DNA of 64,000 bases from Curtobacterium pusillum (GTDB taxonomy: Bacteria; Actinomycetota; Actinomycetes; Actinomycetales; Microbacteriaceae): assembly GCF_013359865.1 (NCBI RefSeq), contig NZ_JABMCE010000083.1, positions 1-64,000 of the forward strand, read 5' to 3'. Shown in pieces: positions 54,631 through 62,912 of the stretch. Within the stretch, counting starts at the first letter, position 1, and each line of letters opens with the position of its first letter. Position numbers and translations under genes: made by a program. The notes beneath the pieces are model-generated. The model did no database searches and was not told the DNA's origin. It saw nothing but the letters and a program-made list of their open reading frames with translations.

Positions 54631-56817
54631 TCACTTCGGGTCGCTGAGGTCGTAGACCGTCTGGCCGCCGACCGTCGTGCTGCTGTAGTTCGCCTCGACC
54701 CACTCCTGGATGGCCGAGGCCGTGGACGATCCCCCGCCCATCCCGCCGCCACCCGAACCGGACGAGATGTAGTAGCCGATGTCGCCGTCCGCGACGTACG
54801 CCTTGAACTGGGCGAGCGTCGGTGCCGGGTCGCTCGACCAGCCGCCGATCGCCATCACCGCGGTGTCGGTGTCGAGTTCGAGCTGCGCGGCCGACTGCGA
54901 GCCGTTCACCGCGGCCGCCCACTTCGCGTCGGACGCCTCGAGCAGCTTCTCGAGCGCCGAGGAGGTCGTCGTCCCGCCGCCCGCGCCGCCCGTTCCGCTC
55001 GGAGCGCCGTCCGTCGTCGTGTCGGACGAACCCGTCGACCCGTCGGTCGAGCCGCCGGGTGCCGTGCCGGTCATGCCCTCCGGCGCTTCGCCGGTCATGC
55101 CCTCCGGCGCTTCGCCGGTCATGCCCTCGGGCGGCGTCCCGCCGGGGCCCTGCTGGGTGCCGTCCGCGCTGTCGGAGCCGTCGCTCTCGGAACCGGAGGC
55201 CGATCCGCCCGGGCCACCCGCGCCTCCAGGCTGTCCGCCCGTGCCGCCGCCCATCCCGCCGGAGCCGCTGCCCGACGGACCGACGCTCGGGATCGATCCG
55301 GAGTGCGCGACGGTCGTCGTGGCGAGGGCGTAGGCGGTGGTGCCGGTGAGCCCGAACAGCGTGCCGGCGAGGACACCGACCGTGACGAGCCGGCGGAGGG
55401 TCGGGACGCTGCCGATCACGATCGCCGCCGCGGAGAGCAGACCGCCGAAGAGCATCACCCAGCGGAGCCAGGGGAGCCACGTCGGGTTCTCGTTGAGCAG
55501 GCACCAGCCCCAGAAGGCCGTGATCCCGATCATCGCGGCAAGACCGATGCGCCCGGTGAAGCGTTCCCGCGCCTGCCAGAGCAGCGCGCCGCCGGTGCCG
55601 ACGAGGCCGGCGATCGCCGGGGTCAACGCGACCGTGTAGTAGGGGTGGATCGTGCCGGACATGTACGAGAACACGAGTCCGGTGACGAGCAGCCACCCGC
55701 CCCACAGGACGAGGCCGGCGCGGGCGGGGTCGGCGAGAGCGCGTCGGCCGACGACGACCAGACCGAGGACCAGGGCGAGGAGCGCCGCGGGCAGGAGCCA
55801 CGAGATCTCGAGACCCATCTCGGACGAGAACAGGCGGTCGAGACCCGTCGAGCCGCCGAAGGAGCCACCCGCGGTGCCGCCGCCCATGCCGCCGCCACCG
55901 CCGTTGCCCGAGCCGCCGAAGATGCGCCCGAGGCCGTTGTACCCGAACACCAGGTCGAGCACGGTGTTGTTCGTCGAGCCGCCGATGTAGGGGCGGGACT
56001 CCGCGGGCCACAACCACACGGCCAGCACCCACCACCCGGCCGACACGACGAGGGAGACGGCGGCGATGACCAGGCCGATCGCCCGCTTCGCCCACGTCGT
56101 GCGAGCGGCGAACAGGTAGACGAGCCCGAACGCGGGCAGGACGAGGAGTCCCTGCAGCATCTTCGTGAGGAACGCGAACCCGAGGGCGACGCCGGCGAGG
56201 GCGATCCACTTCCAGCTACCCCGCGGGAGCGCCCGCACGGTGCAGTACGCACCCGCGGTCATGAGCAGGACGAGCAGCGCGTCCGGGTTGTCGAACCGGA
56301 ACATGAGCGCGGCCGCCGGGGTGGCCGCGACGACGAAGCCCGCGAGCAGCGCTCCGACGTTCGCCGTCGTGGCGCCGAGCCTGGCCAGCGTCCTCCGGAC
56401 CGTGCCCCAGACCAGGGCGACCGAACCGACCGCCATCAGGGCTTGGGGGAGCAGCAGGCTGAAGCTCGAGAAACCGAACAGCCGGGCCGAGAGCACCATC
56501 ACCCAGAGCGATGCCGGGGGCTTGTCGACCGTGATGAAGTTCGACGAGTCGAGCGAGCCGAAGAAGAACGCCTCCCACGACTTCGTGCCGGCCTGGACCG
56601 CGGCGGCGTAGAAGCTGTTGGCGTACCCGGAGGCGCTGAGGTCCCAGAGGTACACCACGGCGGTGACGACGAGGAGCGCCCAGAACGCCGGCCGGAGCCA
56701 GCGGGCGTCCTCGCGCTCGCCGAGGAACAGGCGTGCGAGGGGCTTGCCACGCCGATCCCGCGCGTCACGGTGCGCGCGGCCTGGTCGCTCGGTCACGGGT
56801 ATCGGGTACGTGGTCAT
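54631..56817 (-). CDS. GT39 ArnT/YkcB-like lipid-linked glycosyltransferase
   Basis: 728 residues. The first 500 form an ArnT/PMT-type membrane enzyme: the first external loop SGYANSFYAAAVQAGTKSWE with FGSLDSSNFITVDKPPASLW contains the acidic catalytic region, followed by about twelve helices. A low-complexity Gly/Ser/Met external stretch (tandem PEGMTGEA) leads to a C-terminal YkcA/B-like domain (AVMAIGGWSSDPAPTLAQFK, YVADGDIGYYI). It moves a sugar from an undecaprenyl carrier to an unknown acceptor outside the membrane. The GT2-GtrA protein probably supplies the donor, and the intervening two-component system probably controls both. Confidence 0.88.
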   Translation of the reverse strand: MTTYPIPVTERPGRAHRDARDRRGKPLARLFLGEREDARWLRPAFWALLVVTAVVYLWDLSASGYANSFYAAAVQAGTKSWEAFFFGSLDSSNFITVDKPPASLWVMVLSARLFGFSSFSLLLPQALMAVGSVALVWGTVRRTLARLGATTANVGALLAGFVVAATPAAALMFRFDNPDALLVLLMTAGAYCTVRALPRGSWKWIALAGVALGFAFLTKMLQGLLVLPAFGLVYLFAARTTWAKRAIGLVIAAVSLVVSAGWWVLAVWLWPAESRPYIGGSTNNTVLDLVFGYNGLGRIFGGSGNGGGGGMGGGTAGGSFGGSTGLDRLFSSEMGLEISWLLPAALLALVLGLVVVGRRALADPARAGLVLWGGWLLVTGLVFSYMSGTIHPYYTVALTPAIAGLVGTGGALLWQARERFTGRIGLAAMIGITAFWGWCLLNENPTWLPWLRWVMLFGGLLSAAAIVIGSVPTLRRLVTVGVLAGTLFGLTGTTAYALATTTVAHSGSIPSVGPSGSGSGGMGGGTGGQPGGAGGPGGSASGSESDGSDSADGTQQGPGGTPPEGMTGEAPEGMTGEAPEGMTGTAPGGSTDGSTGSSDTTTDGAPSGTGGAGGGTTTSSALEKLLEASDAKWAAAVNGSQSAAQLELDTDTAVMAIGGWSSDPAPTLAQFKAYVADGDIGYYISSGSGGGGMGGGSSTASAIQEWVEANYSSTTVGGQTVYDLSDPK
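55071..55136 (-). repeat. 24-bp tandem repeat inside the GT39 gene
   Basis: Two identical 24-base units at 55071-55094 and 55095-55118, then a partial third, encode PEGMTGEA repeats in the external linker. The unit length keeps the frame, so the linker length could vary between strains. Confidence 0.9.
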
Positions 56818-56861
56818 GGCAGTGAGGATTCCGGGCGTTCCCCGAACGACCCGATGTCCCG

Positions 56862-56878
56862 CCTTGGCGCTTCCTAAG
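56862..56878 (-). promoter_or_regulatory. CTTAGG-N5-CCAAGG direct repeat upstream of GT39
   Basis: On the minus strand: CTTAGGAAGCGCCAAGG, 45-61 bp before the GT39 start, preceded by CCGGT as at the GT2-GtrA site. The half sites are 11 bp apart. Likely operator of the OmpR-type regulator encoded between the two genes. Confidence 0.6.
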
Positions 56879-56883
56879 ACCGG

Positions 56884-57696
56884 TCAGGCGTAGCGCTTCG
56901 CGGCGCGGAGCGCCGCGCCCGTGTACGAGCCGCCGAACAGGAACACGTGCAGGAGCAGCGGGGCGAGCTGGTGCAGTTCGACCCGGTCCTGCCAGCCCGC
57001 CGCGATCCGGGACTCCGCGTCGTACGCGGCCAGCACCCGCTCGAGGCGCGGCAGTCCGAAGAGCGACAACAGCGCCAGATCGGTCTCGGCGTGCCCGCCG
57101 TGCGGGGTCGCGTCGATGAGCACCGCACCGGTGGGTCCGCCGTCGTCCGTCGGCCAGAGCACGTTCCCCGCCCACAGGTCGCCGTGCAGGCGCGCCGGAC
57201 GGTCCCCGACGAGCGCCGGCTGCGGCGACCCGAGCTCGGCGCTCGCGAGGCGGTCCGCCACCCGGTCGAAGACCGCGGCCTCGGCACGGTCGAAGCCGCC
57301 GGCGTCGACGATGCGGCGGACGAAGTCACGGATCCGGTACTCCGCGAAGAACTCGCCCCACGTCCCCGGCGCGTCCTCCGCGGTCGTGAAGGGTGTGCGG
57401 GAGCGACCCATCCGGAGTTCGCCGTGCTCGGGGAACCCCGGGGACGGGGCGCCCCAGTGCGGTGCTCCGGCGGCGTGGGTGTGCGCCAGCGACCGGCCGA
57501 AGCGCTCGGCCTGGGCGGCCGTCGGCGATCCGTCCGAGATCAGTTCGAGGTCGAGGACCGTCGGGCCGGGACGGTCCAGCACGCGGGCGATCCGGGTGCC
57601 GCCGTCGGCTTCGGCCTCGGCGAGCCACTCCAGACCGGCGGCCTCGGCCGTCGCTTCGTCCGGGTCGGTGAAGGTCTTCGCGTGCGTCTCGGCCAT
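56884..57696 (-). CDS. Fructosamine kinase family protein
   Basis: 270 residues from the ATG at 57696 (GGATGGAG ahead); an ATG at 57759 that overlaps the previous stop would add 21 poorly conserved residues. The family aminoglycoside-kinase-like fold shows AEAAGLEWLAEAEADGG, GRSLAHTHAAGAPHWG, catalytic-loop RLHGDLWAGNVLW and metal-binding IDATPHGGHAETDLA. Bacterial members phosphorylate ribulosamines or fructosamines so that glycated amines are released. It trails the GT2 gene, perhaps in the same transcript, but has no obvious link to surface polysaccharide. Confidence 0.88.
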   Translation of the reverse strand: MAETHAKTFTDPDEATAEAAGLEWLAEAEADGGTRIARVLDRPGPTVLDLELISDGSPTAAQAERFGRSLAHTHAAGAPHWGAPSPGFPEHGELRMGRSRTPFTTAEDAPGTWGEFFAEYRIRDFVRRIVDAGGFDRAEAAVFDRVADRLASAELGSPQPALVGDRPARLHGDLWAGNVLWPTDDGGPTGAVLIDATPHGGHAETDLALLSLFGLPRLERVLAAYDAESRIAAGWQDRVELHQLAPLLLHVFLFGGSYTGAALRAAKRYA

Positions 57697-57755
57697 CACT
57701 CCATCCTGCCGGGACGGCATCGGACGTGGCTCAGCGTCGACGGTGGTGGTCACGG

Positions 57756-59090
57756 TCATCGCTCCACCGCGACCGAGCCCCGCACGCGCCCGACGCGCTC
57801 GGCGTTCCTCCGTGTCTTGGACCAGCCGTTCCGTCGGAGCGCGAGACGCACGAACGCGCGCAGGATGCAGACGTACATGTAGAAGACGTAGGCCCAGAGT
57901 CCGATCCCGAGGAGGACGCCGGAGAGCGCGCCTCCGCGTCCCGGTTCGCAGCGGGCCCGGTAGACGGGTCCCCACACCGCGAACGGCAGGAGTGCGAAGA
58001 CGAAGAGTGCTGCCACCTGTCCCGGTCCTGGCGCCTCCGTCGCCGGTCCGAGGAAGGACGAGACCGTGAGCGTCACGACGGCGCCGATGCCGATCAGCTG
58101 GAAGTAGGGCAGGAGGAGGTAGTACATCGCCTCGAGCACGCCGGCGGTCGAGAAGTGCGGTGACGCGATGATGCGCGGCGTGTAGCGGAGGCACTGGATG
58201 TTGCCCTGCGCCCATCGCGTGCGCTGGGTGATCAGCCGGCGGAGGGAGGGGAGCGCCTCCTGCGAGACGTGGGCGTCGTACACGTGGCGGATCCGGTAGC
58301 CGGCGAGCAGGACGTGCAGCCCGAGTTCGTAGTCCTCCAGCAGTGCCCCGTGCCACGGCGTGCCGTTGCGCTCCGCGATCCGCTGCAGCGTGGACAGCCG
58401 TGCGAACTGGCCGTTCCCGCCGAGGCCGACGGTTCCGGTGCGGGCCCGCAGCGACTGCATGCCGGCGATCACGGTGCGGAACTCGAGGTCCTGCATCGTG
58501 ACGAGCCAGTGACCGAAGCGGTTCCGCCACCGCCCTCGACCCGGCAACGGCGTCGGATCGGCACGGTTCTTCATCCAGACCGTCACCTGGGTCGCGCCGA
58601 CGCGCGGGTCCTCGAACGCCCCGGCCACGACCGGCAGCGCGTCCGGGTCGAGCTCGCCGTCCGCGTCGACGACGCCGACGATCACGCGGTCCGGGTCCGT
58701 CCCCGGCCCGATCGACTCGAGCAGCTGCCGGTACGCGGCGTTCAGGGCGTCGCCCTTGCCGCGTCGCGCGTCCGGAAGCGATCGCGCCACCAGGTGGATC
58801 CGCGGGTCGGTCCGGGCGGCCTCGAGCACGATGTCCCGTGTCGCGTCCTCGCTGGCGTCGTCGATGACCCAGAGGTGCGCCGACGGGAACCTCGTCCGGG
58901 CGGTGGTGATCGTCGCACCGATCACCGCGTCCTCGTCGCGACAGGGCACCAGGAAGTGGAACTGGAACGCTTCCGGGTCCGCGACCGGGTCGGGTGTGTG
59001 CCGGAGGAACGGCACGAGGATGAACGCGACGTACGCGATGAACGCCACGGCCATCGCGGTCGCCAGGGCGTTCAGGAGCGCGAGCGTCAT
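57756..59090 (-). CDS. Processive family-2 glycosyltransferase (polysaccharide synthase type)
   Basis: 444 residues from the ATG at 59090, which shares its A with the exosortase stop (TGATG). An N-terminal helix (LALLNALATAMAVAFIAYVA) precedes a BcsA/PgaC-like GT2 core: FLVPCRDEDAVIGATI, VVDADGELDP, LLEDYELGL and the processive QRTRWAQGN motif. Three to four C-terminal helices follow. The D, D, D, QxxRW set marks enzymes that build beta-linked polymers and push them through the membrane. It is coupled to an exosortase-like gene and a UDP-GlcNAc epimerase gene, so it probably makes an amino-sugar exopolysaccharide. Confidence 0.88.
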   Translation of the reverse strand: MTLALLNALATAMAVAFIAYVAFILVPFLRHTPDPVADPEAFQFHFLVPCRDEDAVIGATITTARTRFPSAHLWVIDDASEDATRDIVLEAARTDPRIHLVARSLPDARRGKGDALNAAYRQLLESIGPGTDPDRVIVGVVDADGELDPDALPVVAGAFEDPRVGATQVTVWMKNRADPTPLPGRGRWRNRFGHWLVTMQDLEFRTVIAGMQSLRARTGTVGLGGNGQFARLSTLQRIAERNGTPWHGALLEDYELGLHVLLAGYRIRHVYDAHVSQEALPSLRRLITQRTRWAQGNIQCLRYTPRIIASPHFSTAGVLEAMYYLLLPYFQLIGIGAVVTLTVSSFLGPATEAPGPGQVAALFVFALLPFAVWGPVYRARCEPGRGGALSGVLLGIGLWAYVFYMYVCILRAFVRLALRRNGWSKTRRNAERVGRVRGSVAVER

Positions 59091-59569
59091 CACCGCGCTC
59101 CGCGGTCGGTCCGACCGGCGAGGTCGATGAGCAGGAGGACCGTCGTGCCACACGCGAACCCGGAGATGCCGATGATGGCGCCGACGGCCCCGTGCGCGGG
59201 TTCGTACCCGTCGCGGAACCCCCAGCTCTGCGTCGCGATGCCGATCCAGGCGATGCGGGCCACGTTGGCGATGCTGATCACGAGCCAGGCCGCGACGGGG
59301 GCCGTCACAGCACGGACGACCGACGGTCCACCCCGCATCGTGATGACGGCGTGGAGCGCGAGGACCGGGAGCAGCAGGACCAGCCCGGTGCACTCGATCG
59401 TCACCTGGAAACCCTGCATGTGCGTGCCCGACCCCAGGTAGAACGTCGGTCCGTTGATCCAGACGGGGGTCCGCAGAGCGGCACCCGCGACGAGTCCCGC
59501 TCCCCGTGCTTCGGCGGTGCGGTAGGCCGACTGGAGGACCACGAGCGCGACGATCGCCCCGACGGTCAC
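59090..59569 (-). CDS. Exosortase/archaeosortase family protein
   Basis: 159 residues from the GTG at 59569. Four to five helices carry the exosortase triad: Cys in IECTGLVLLLP, Arg in ISIANVARIAWIG and His in YEPAHGAVGAIIGI. Exosortases are membrane transpeptidase-like enzymes that process C-terminal sorting signals, usually beside exopolysaccharide genes, as here (GT2 downstream, WecB upstream). The start is unsettled. The ATG coupled to the wecB stop (59637) lies in another frame that ends at this GTG, and splicing the frames would add a natural-looking basic N-terminus. Confidence 0.82.
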   Translation of the reverse strand: MTVGAIVALVVLQSAYRTAEARGAGLVAGAALRTPVWINGPTFYLGSGTHMQGFQVTIECTGLVLLLPVLALHAVITMRGGPSVVRAVTAPVAAWLVISIANVARIAWIGIATQSWGFRDGYEPAHGAVGAIIGISGFACGTTVLLLIDLAGRTDRGAR

Positions 59570-59637
59570 GAGCCCGATCCAGCGTGTGGGACGTCTCGTC
59601 GAGGCCTGGGGCGGGCCGCCGCGCGAACGGCGGTCAT
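59566..59637 (-). other. 23-codon ORF between wecB and the exosortase gene (leader or frameshifted N-terminus)
   Basis: It starts with ATG in a 4-bp overlap with the wecB stop, encodes MTAVRAAARPRPRR and nine more residues, and stops in a GTGA overlap with the exosortase GTG. The neighbouring frame reads RRPTRWIGLVTVG into the exosortase, so a shift of frame near 59595 would join the two into a 183-residue protein. Otherwise it would be a coupling leader. Confidence 0.5.
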
Positions 59638-60740
59638 GCGGCGGTCCACGCCGGGAGGACCCCGTCCCGGCAGATCTGGGCGATCCGGTCGCTCGCGTGT
59701 CCGTCGCCGTACGGGCTCGGCTGTCTGCGGAGTCGCTCGCGGAGGTTCGGGTCGCGCAGCATCGCGTTCGCGACCGCGCCGAGGTCGTCGAGCGGCGTCA
59801 CCAGTCTGTTGAACCCCGCCGCGAGGCTCTCGGGACGTTCCGTGTTCCGGCGGACCGTGACGAGCGGGAAGCCGAGGACGGTGCTCTCCTCCTGGACGCC
59901 GCCGGAATCGGACACCACGAGTCGCGCGTGCTCCGCGAGGGTCAGGAACAAGCCGTGGTCGGGCGGAGTCCGGACGACGAGCCGAGCCGCGAGGCGGCTG
60001 CACCCCGAACGCTCGATCGCGGCCCGCGTGCGGGGGTGCGCGGCGAGGACGACCGGCACGTCGAGTTCGGCGAGACCGGTCAGGGCTCGGCGGAGGGCGG
60101 TCTCGTGGTCCGTGTTCTCGGGACGGTGGATCGTCGCGAGCACGTACTCGCCGCGCACGATGCCGGGCGGCAGCCAGCGATCGACGTCGGTGACGTCGGC
60201 ACGGCGTGACTCACGGACGGCCTCCACGATCGTGTTGCCGGTCACGAGGATCCGGTCGCCACCGACGCCCTCCGCGAGCAGGTTCCGTTCGTTCTCGAAT
60301 GTCGGAGCGCAGTGCACGTCCGCGACGAGCGCGAGGTAGCGGCGGTTCACCTCCTCCGGCATCGAGAGGTCGTGGGAGCGGAGACCCGCCTCGACGTGCA
60401 CGATCGGCACGCCGACGGCCCTGGCGGCCATGGCCCCGGCGACGACGGAGTCCGTGTCACCCTGCACCACCACGGCGCTCGGACGGACCCGGCGGAACCG
60501 GTGCGTGAGCTGGTCGGCCCAGAGCCCGACGCGGTGCGACCCCTCGAGCAGCGGTGCCAGCATGCTCACCGGCGTGTCCGGGAGCGCCGAGCCGAGATGC
60601 TGGCCGAGGAGCTCCGGGTCGTGGTGCTGGCCCGTGAGGACGACCTCGGCGTCGTCACCGAGGCGGCGCACGACCGGAGCGAGCTTGATGACCTCCGGGC
60701 GGGTGCCGGCGACGACTGCGATCCGGCCCGGGCCCGTCAC
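59634..60740 (-). CDS. wecB: UDP-N-acetylglucosamine 2-epimerase (non-hydrolysing)
   Basis: 368 residues from the GTG at 60740 with GGGGGCGGG ahead. Family motifs: VVAGTRPEVIKLAPVV at the N-terminus, VVQGDTDSVVAGAMAA, VHVEAGLRSHD, MPEEVNRR, TIHRPENTD and VVSDSGGVQEE with the active-site Glu. It interconverts UDP-GlcNAc and UDP-ManNAc for surface polymers. It overlaps the 63-residue membrane protein gene upstream by 4 bp. Confidence 0.92.
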   Translation of the reverse strand: MTGPGRIAVVAGTRPEVIKLAPVVRRLGDDAEVVLTGQHHDPELLGQHLGSALPDTPVSMLAPLLEGSHRVGLWADQLTHRFRRVRPSAVVVQGDTDSVVAGAMAARAVGVPIVHVEAGLRSHDLSMPEEVNRRYLALVADVHCAPTFENERNLLAEGVGGDRILVTGNTIVEAVRESRRADVTDVDRWLPPGIVRGEYVLATIHRPENTDHETALRRALTGLAELDVPVVLAAHPRTRAAIERSGCSRLAARLVVRTPPDHGLFLTLAEHARLVVSDSGGVQEESTVLGFPLVTVRRNTERPESLAAGFNRLVTPLDDLGAVANAMLRDPNLRERLRRQPSPYGDGHASDRIAQICRDGVLPAWTAA

Positions 60741-60928
60741 CGACCCGCCCCCTGTCGCTGGGCCGGACGCTCCCGTCGGACGAGGCGCGTCCGGAGGAGG
60801 AGCAGACAGCCGACCAGGCACGCCGCGCACGCGAGCACGAGCACACCCGTCAGATCGAAACCGGTGAACGCGAGCGCCCCGCCGACGGCCGCCCCGCCGC
60901 CACTCAGATTCCAGCCGTTTGCGTACAT
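60737..60928 (-). CDS. 63-residue membrane protein with LAFTG sorting-like motif
   Basis: Starts at the ATG at 60928 with AGGAGG four bases ahead and stops in a GTGA overlap with wecB. A short Gly-rich N-terminus (MYANGWNLSGGGAAVGG) is followed by LAFTG, a 20-residue hydrophobic helix (VLVLACAACLVGCLLLLRTR region) and a basic tail RLVRRERPAQRQ. That tripartite layout equals a bare LAXTG (class E sortase) signal with almost no mature domain and no signal peptide. It heads the wecB-exosortase-GT2 operon, so it may be a substrate of the exosortase-like enzyme or a small scaffold. Confidence 0.75.
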   Translation of the reverse strand: MYANGWNLSGGGAAVGGALAFTGFDLTGVLVLACAACLVGCLLLLRTRLVRRERPAQRQGAGR

Positions 60929-61086
60929 GACGCCCTCCTGTCGATGCAGCGTTCCCGGACGGATCGCGCGCTCCTGCAGGGAGGAGAGGCACCGCCGCGA
61001 CCCCGATGACGCGGAACGACCGAACGACGTTCACACGCCACACGGAAGATGTGAAATGCTGAAGTCTCACACGAGACGGAGGACCG

Positions 61087-61836
61087 ATGGAGTGGCGTGC
61101 TCGGGCCGACGACGACCTCCTGCACCTGGCACGAGCCGGACAGCCGGAGGCGTTCGCGGAGATCTGGCGTCGGCATGCGCCACGCGTGCGATCGCTCGTC
61201 GCACGACTGACGGCCCACGACGTCGACGACGTCACCGCCGAGACGTTCTTCCGGATCTACCGTGCGATCCGGGCAGGACACGGGCCGCGCGAGTCGTTCA
61301 TCGCCTACGCCGCGACCACGGTGCGGCACATCGGCGAGGAGTGGTCGCGGGCGAAGCGGCCCGTCGAGTTGGACGAACACGTCGAGCGCGTGATCTCGGT
61401 CGCTGCCGACATCGGTGCCGAGGCGCACCGCGACGACCTCGACCTCGCGATGGCGGCGTTCCGACGACTCCCGGACCGCTGGCGCGACGTGCTCTGGGCC
61501 ACCGAGGTCGAGGGTGCGTCGCTCGCGGAGGTCGGCGCGCGGCTCGGCCTCGCGCCGAACGCCGTCGCGGCACTCGCCGTTCGCGCCCGCGACGGGCTCC
61601 GGACCGCGTGGGTGGACTCCCACATCCGCGCTGACCGTGCCGAAGGCGAGCACCTGTGGGCGGTCGAGAACCTCGCGCGGTACGTGCGCGGGAAGCTCCG
61701 CGGCCGCCAGCTCGACCGGATGAACGAGCACCTCGACCGATGCGGGCAGTGTCCGGTGATGCTCGACGCGGCCCGCGAGGCCGCCCGCCGGCTGGCGGCG
61801 GACGGGCGGCACGACGCCGTCGGGTGGGACGGGTGA
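61087..61836 (+). CDS. ECF sigma factor with fused zinc-binding anti-sigma motif
   Basis: 249 residues with GGAGG before the ATG. Region 2: HLARAGQPEAFAEIWRRHAP and VDDVTAETFFRIYRAI. Region 4: LPDRWRDVLWATEVEG, then SLAEVGARLGLAPNAVAALA. The last 60 residues carry H-x3-C-x2-C (NEHLDRCGQC), the ZAS/zf-HC2 motif normally found on a separate anti-sigma factor. Redox or zinc loss could release the activity in cis. It diverges from the LAFTG-wecB operon across 158 bp (60929-61086) and ends 3 bp from the convergent glycosidase gene. No promoter target motif was identified. Confidence 0.88.
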   Translation: MEWRARADDDLLHLARAGQPEAFAEIWRRHAPRVRSLVARLTAHDVDDVTAETFFRIYRAIRAGHGPRESFIAYAATTVRHIGEEWSRAKRPVELDEHVERVISVAADIGAEAHRDDLDLAMAAFRRLPDRWRDVLWATEVEGASLAEVGARLGLAPNAVAALAVRARDGLRTAWVDSHIRADRAEGEHLWAVENLARYVRGKLRGRQLDRMNEHLDRCGQCPVMLDAAREAARRLAADGRHDAVGWDG

Positions 61837-61839
61837 CGG

Positions 61840-62841
61840 TCACGCTTTCCCGGTGACGCCGTCCCGCGTCGCTCCGAGGTGCTCGAGGTAGGCATGCCAC
61901 ATCTCGGCACGGGCCTCCGCGTCCGGGACCGACGGGTCCGGGTTCAGGGCCGAGTCGAACGTCCAGGTCGTCAGGGGCAGTCCGGCTTCCCGGACGACGT
62001 CGAGGTTCTCCGCGAGGGACGGGAAGTCGAACCGGCCGTCGTCGCCCGGGCCCGGCGTGTAGAGCGTGGCCCAGGCCGTCGCTCCGGCTCGCTCTGCCGC
62101 TGCCGTTCCCGCGCGGAGCATCTCCAGGTTCTCCGCAGGGGTCCAAGCGGTCATGCAGAACCCGTCCTGCAGGTTCCAGACGTCCACGCCGGCGCCGTTC
62201 ATCATCGGGATGAGCCGCTCGATGAACCACACGCCGGACCGGCCGCCCTCGATCGCCCGCGGAATGCACGGCGAGATCATGATCGGGAGCTCCGGTGCGA
62301 TCGACTTGAGTCCGGACGTCACCGTGCTGAGGAACGCGGTCTGCTTCGCCTGCACGCGCTGGTCGACGACGCTCTGGAACCCGGGCTCGCTCGGCAGGTA
62401 CCAGCCGACGAACCTCCCCTCGAACTGGTCCAGGAGGTCCGTGGCGAGGAGGTGGTCGACGCGCGCATCGTTCTCGAACACCGCGTCCGAGTCCATGGTG
62501 TCGGGCTTGTCGAACACGTCCGGTCGTACCGCCAGACCGAGCCAGACGTCGACCTCGTGACGGGCCGCCGAATCGAGGAGGCGCGGGAGGACGGTGTCGA
62601 ACGCGCCGAACCCGGTGGACGGCCCCGCCGGGTACGTCGTGCTCGCGGAGCCGTCCTCGTAGATGTGCGCCGTCCACTGCACGATCGCGGTCGTGATGCC
62701 GATGTGCCGCTGGTTGGCGAACATCCGGTCGAGCCGTTCGTCGCGCTCGTTGAACACCCGGTACGGGTTGATGTACGTGGCGCCGAACCGTCCCGCGCCC
62801 ATCGCGAGGGGATCGGCGCGCTCTCGGCTGTTCTTCGTCAT
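61840..62841 (-). CDS. DUF4434-like putative glycoside hydrolase
   Basis: 333 residues from the ATG at 62841. Probable TIM barrel: GRFGATYINPYRVFNERDER, IGITTAIVQWTAHIYEDGSA, DVWLGLAVRPDVFDK, FVGWYLPSEPGF with a plausible catalytic Glu, and AWATLYTPGPG. The pattern matches DUF4434, a glycosidase-like family met in exopolysaccharide loci. There is no signal peptide, so it may act in the cytosol or use another export route. Assignment by recalled pattern, moderately sure. Confidence 0.7.
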   Translation of the reverse strand: MTKNSRERADPLAMGAGRFGATYINPYRVFNERDERLDRMFANQRHIGITTAIVQWTAHIYEDGSASTTYPAGPSTGFGAFDTVLPRLLDSAARHEVDVWLGLAVRPDVFDKPDTMDSDAVFENDARVDHLLATDLLDQFEGRFVGWYLPSEPGFQSVVDQRVQAKQTAFLSTVTSGLKSIAPELPIMISPCIPRAIEGGRSGVWFIERLIPMMNGAGVDVWNLQDGFCMTAWTPAENLEMLRAGTAAAERAGATAWATLYTPGPGDDGRFDFPSLAENLDVVREAGLPLTTWTFDSALNPDPSVPDAEARAEMWHAYLEHLGATRDGVTGKA

Positions 62842-62872
62842 GTCGACTCCCTTTCGTCGTCGCCGGTGCGGG

Positions 62873-62908
62873 CCGTCGTGCGGGGCGGTTCCCCGCCCCG
62901 CACGACGG
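62873..62908. terminator. Perfect 16-bp hairpin after the secreted-protein gene
   Basis: Arms CCGTCGTGCGGGGCGG and CCGCCCCGCACGACGG with loop TTCC, four bases beyond the stop of the secreted-protein gene and 31 bp before the glycosidase start. A convincing factor-independent hairpin without a U-tract. Confidence 0.7.
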
Positions 62909-62912
62909 ACGG

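Noticed and set aside
61000..61086. GGAAC-type ECF autoregulatory promoter before the sigma factor gene
   Set aside because: GGAAC is present but the spacing to CGTT is only about 10 bases instead of 16-17, so it does not form a proper ECF promoter.
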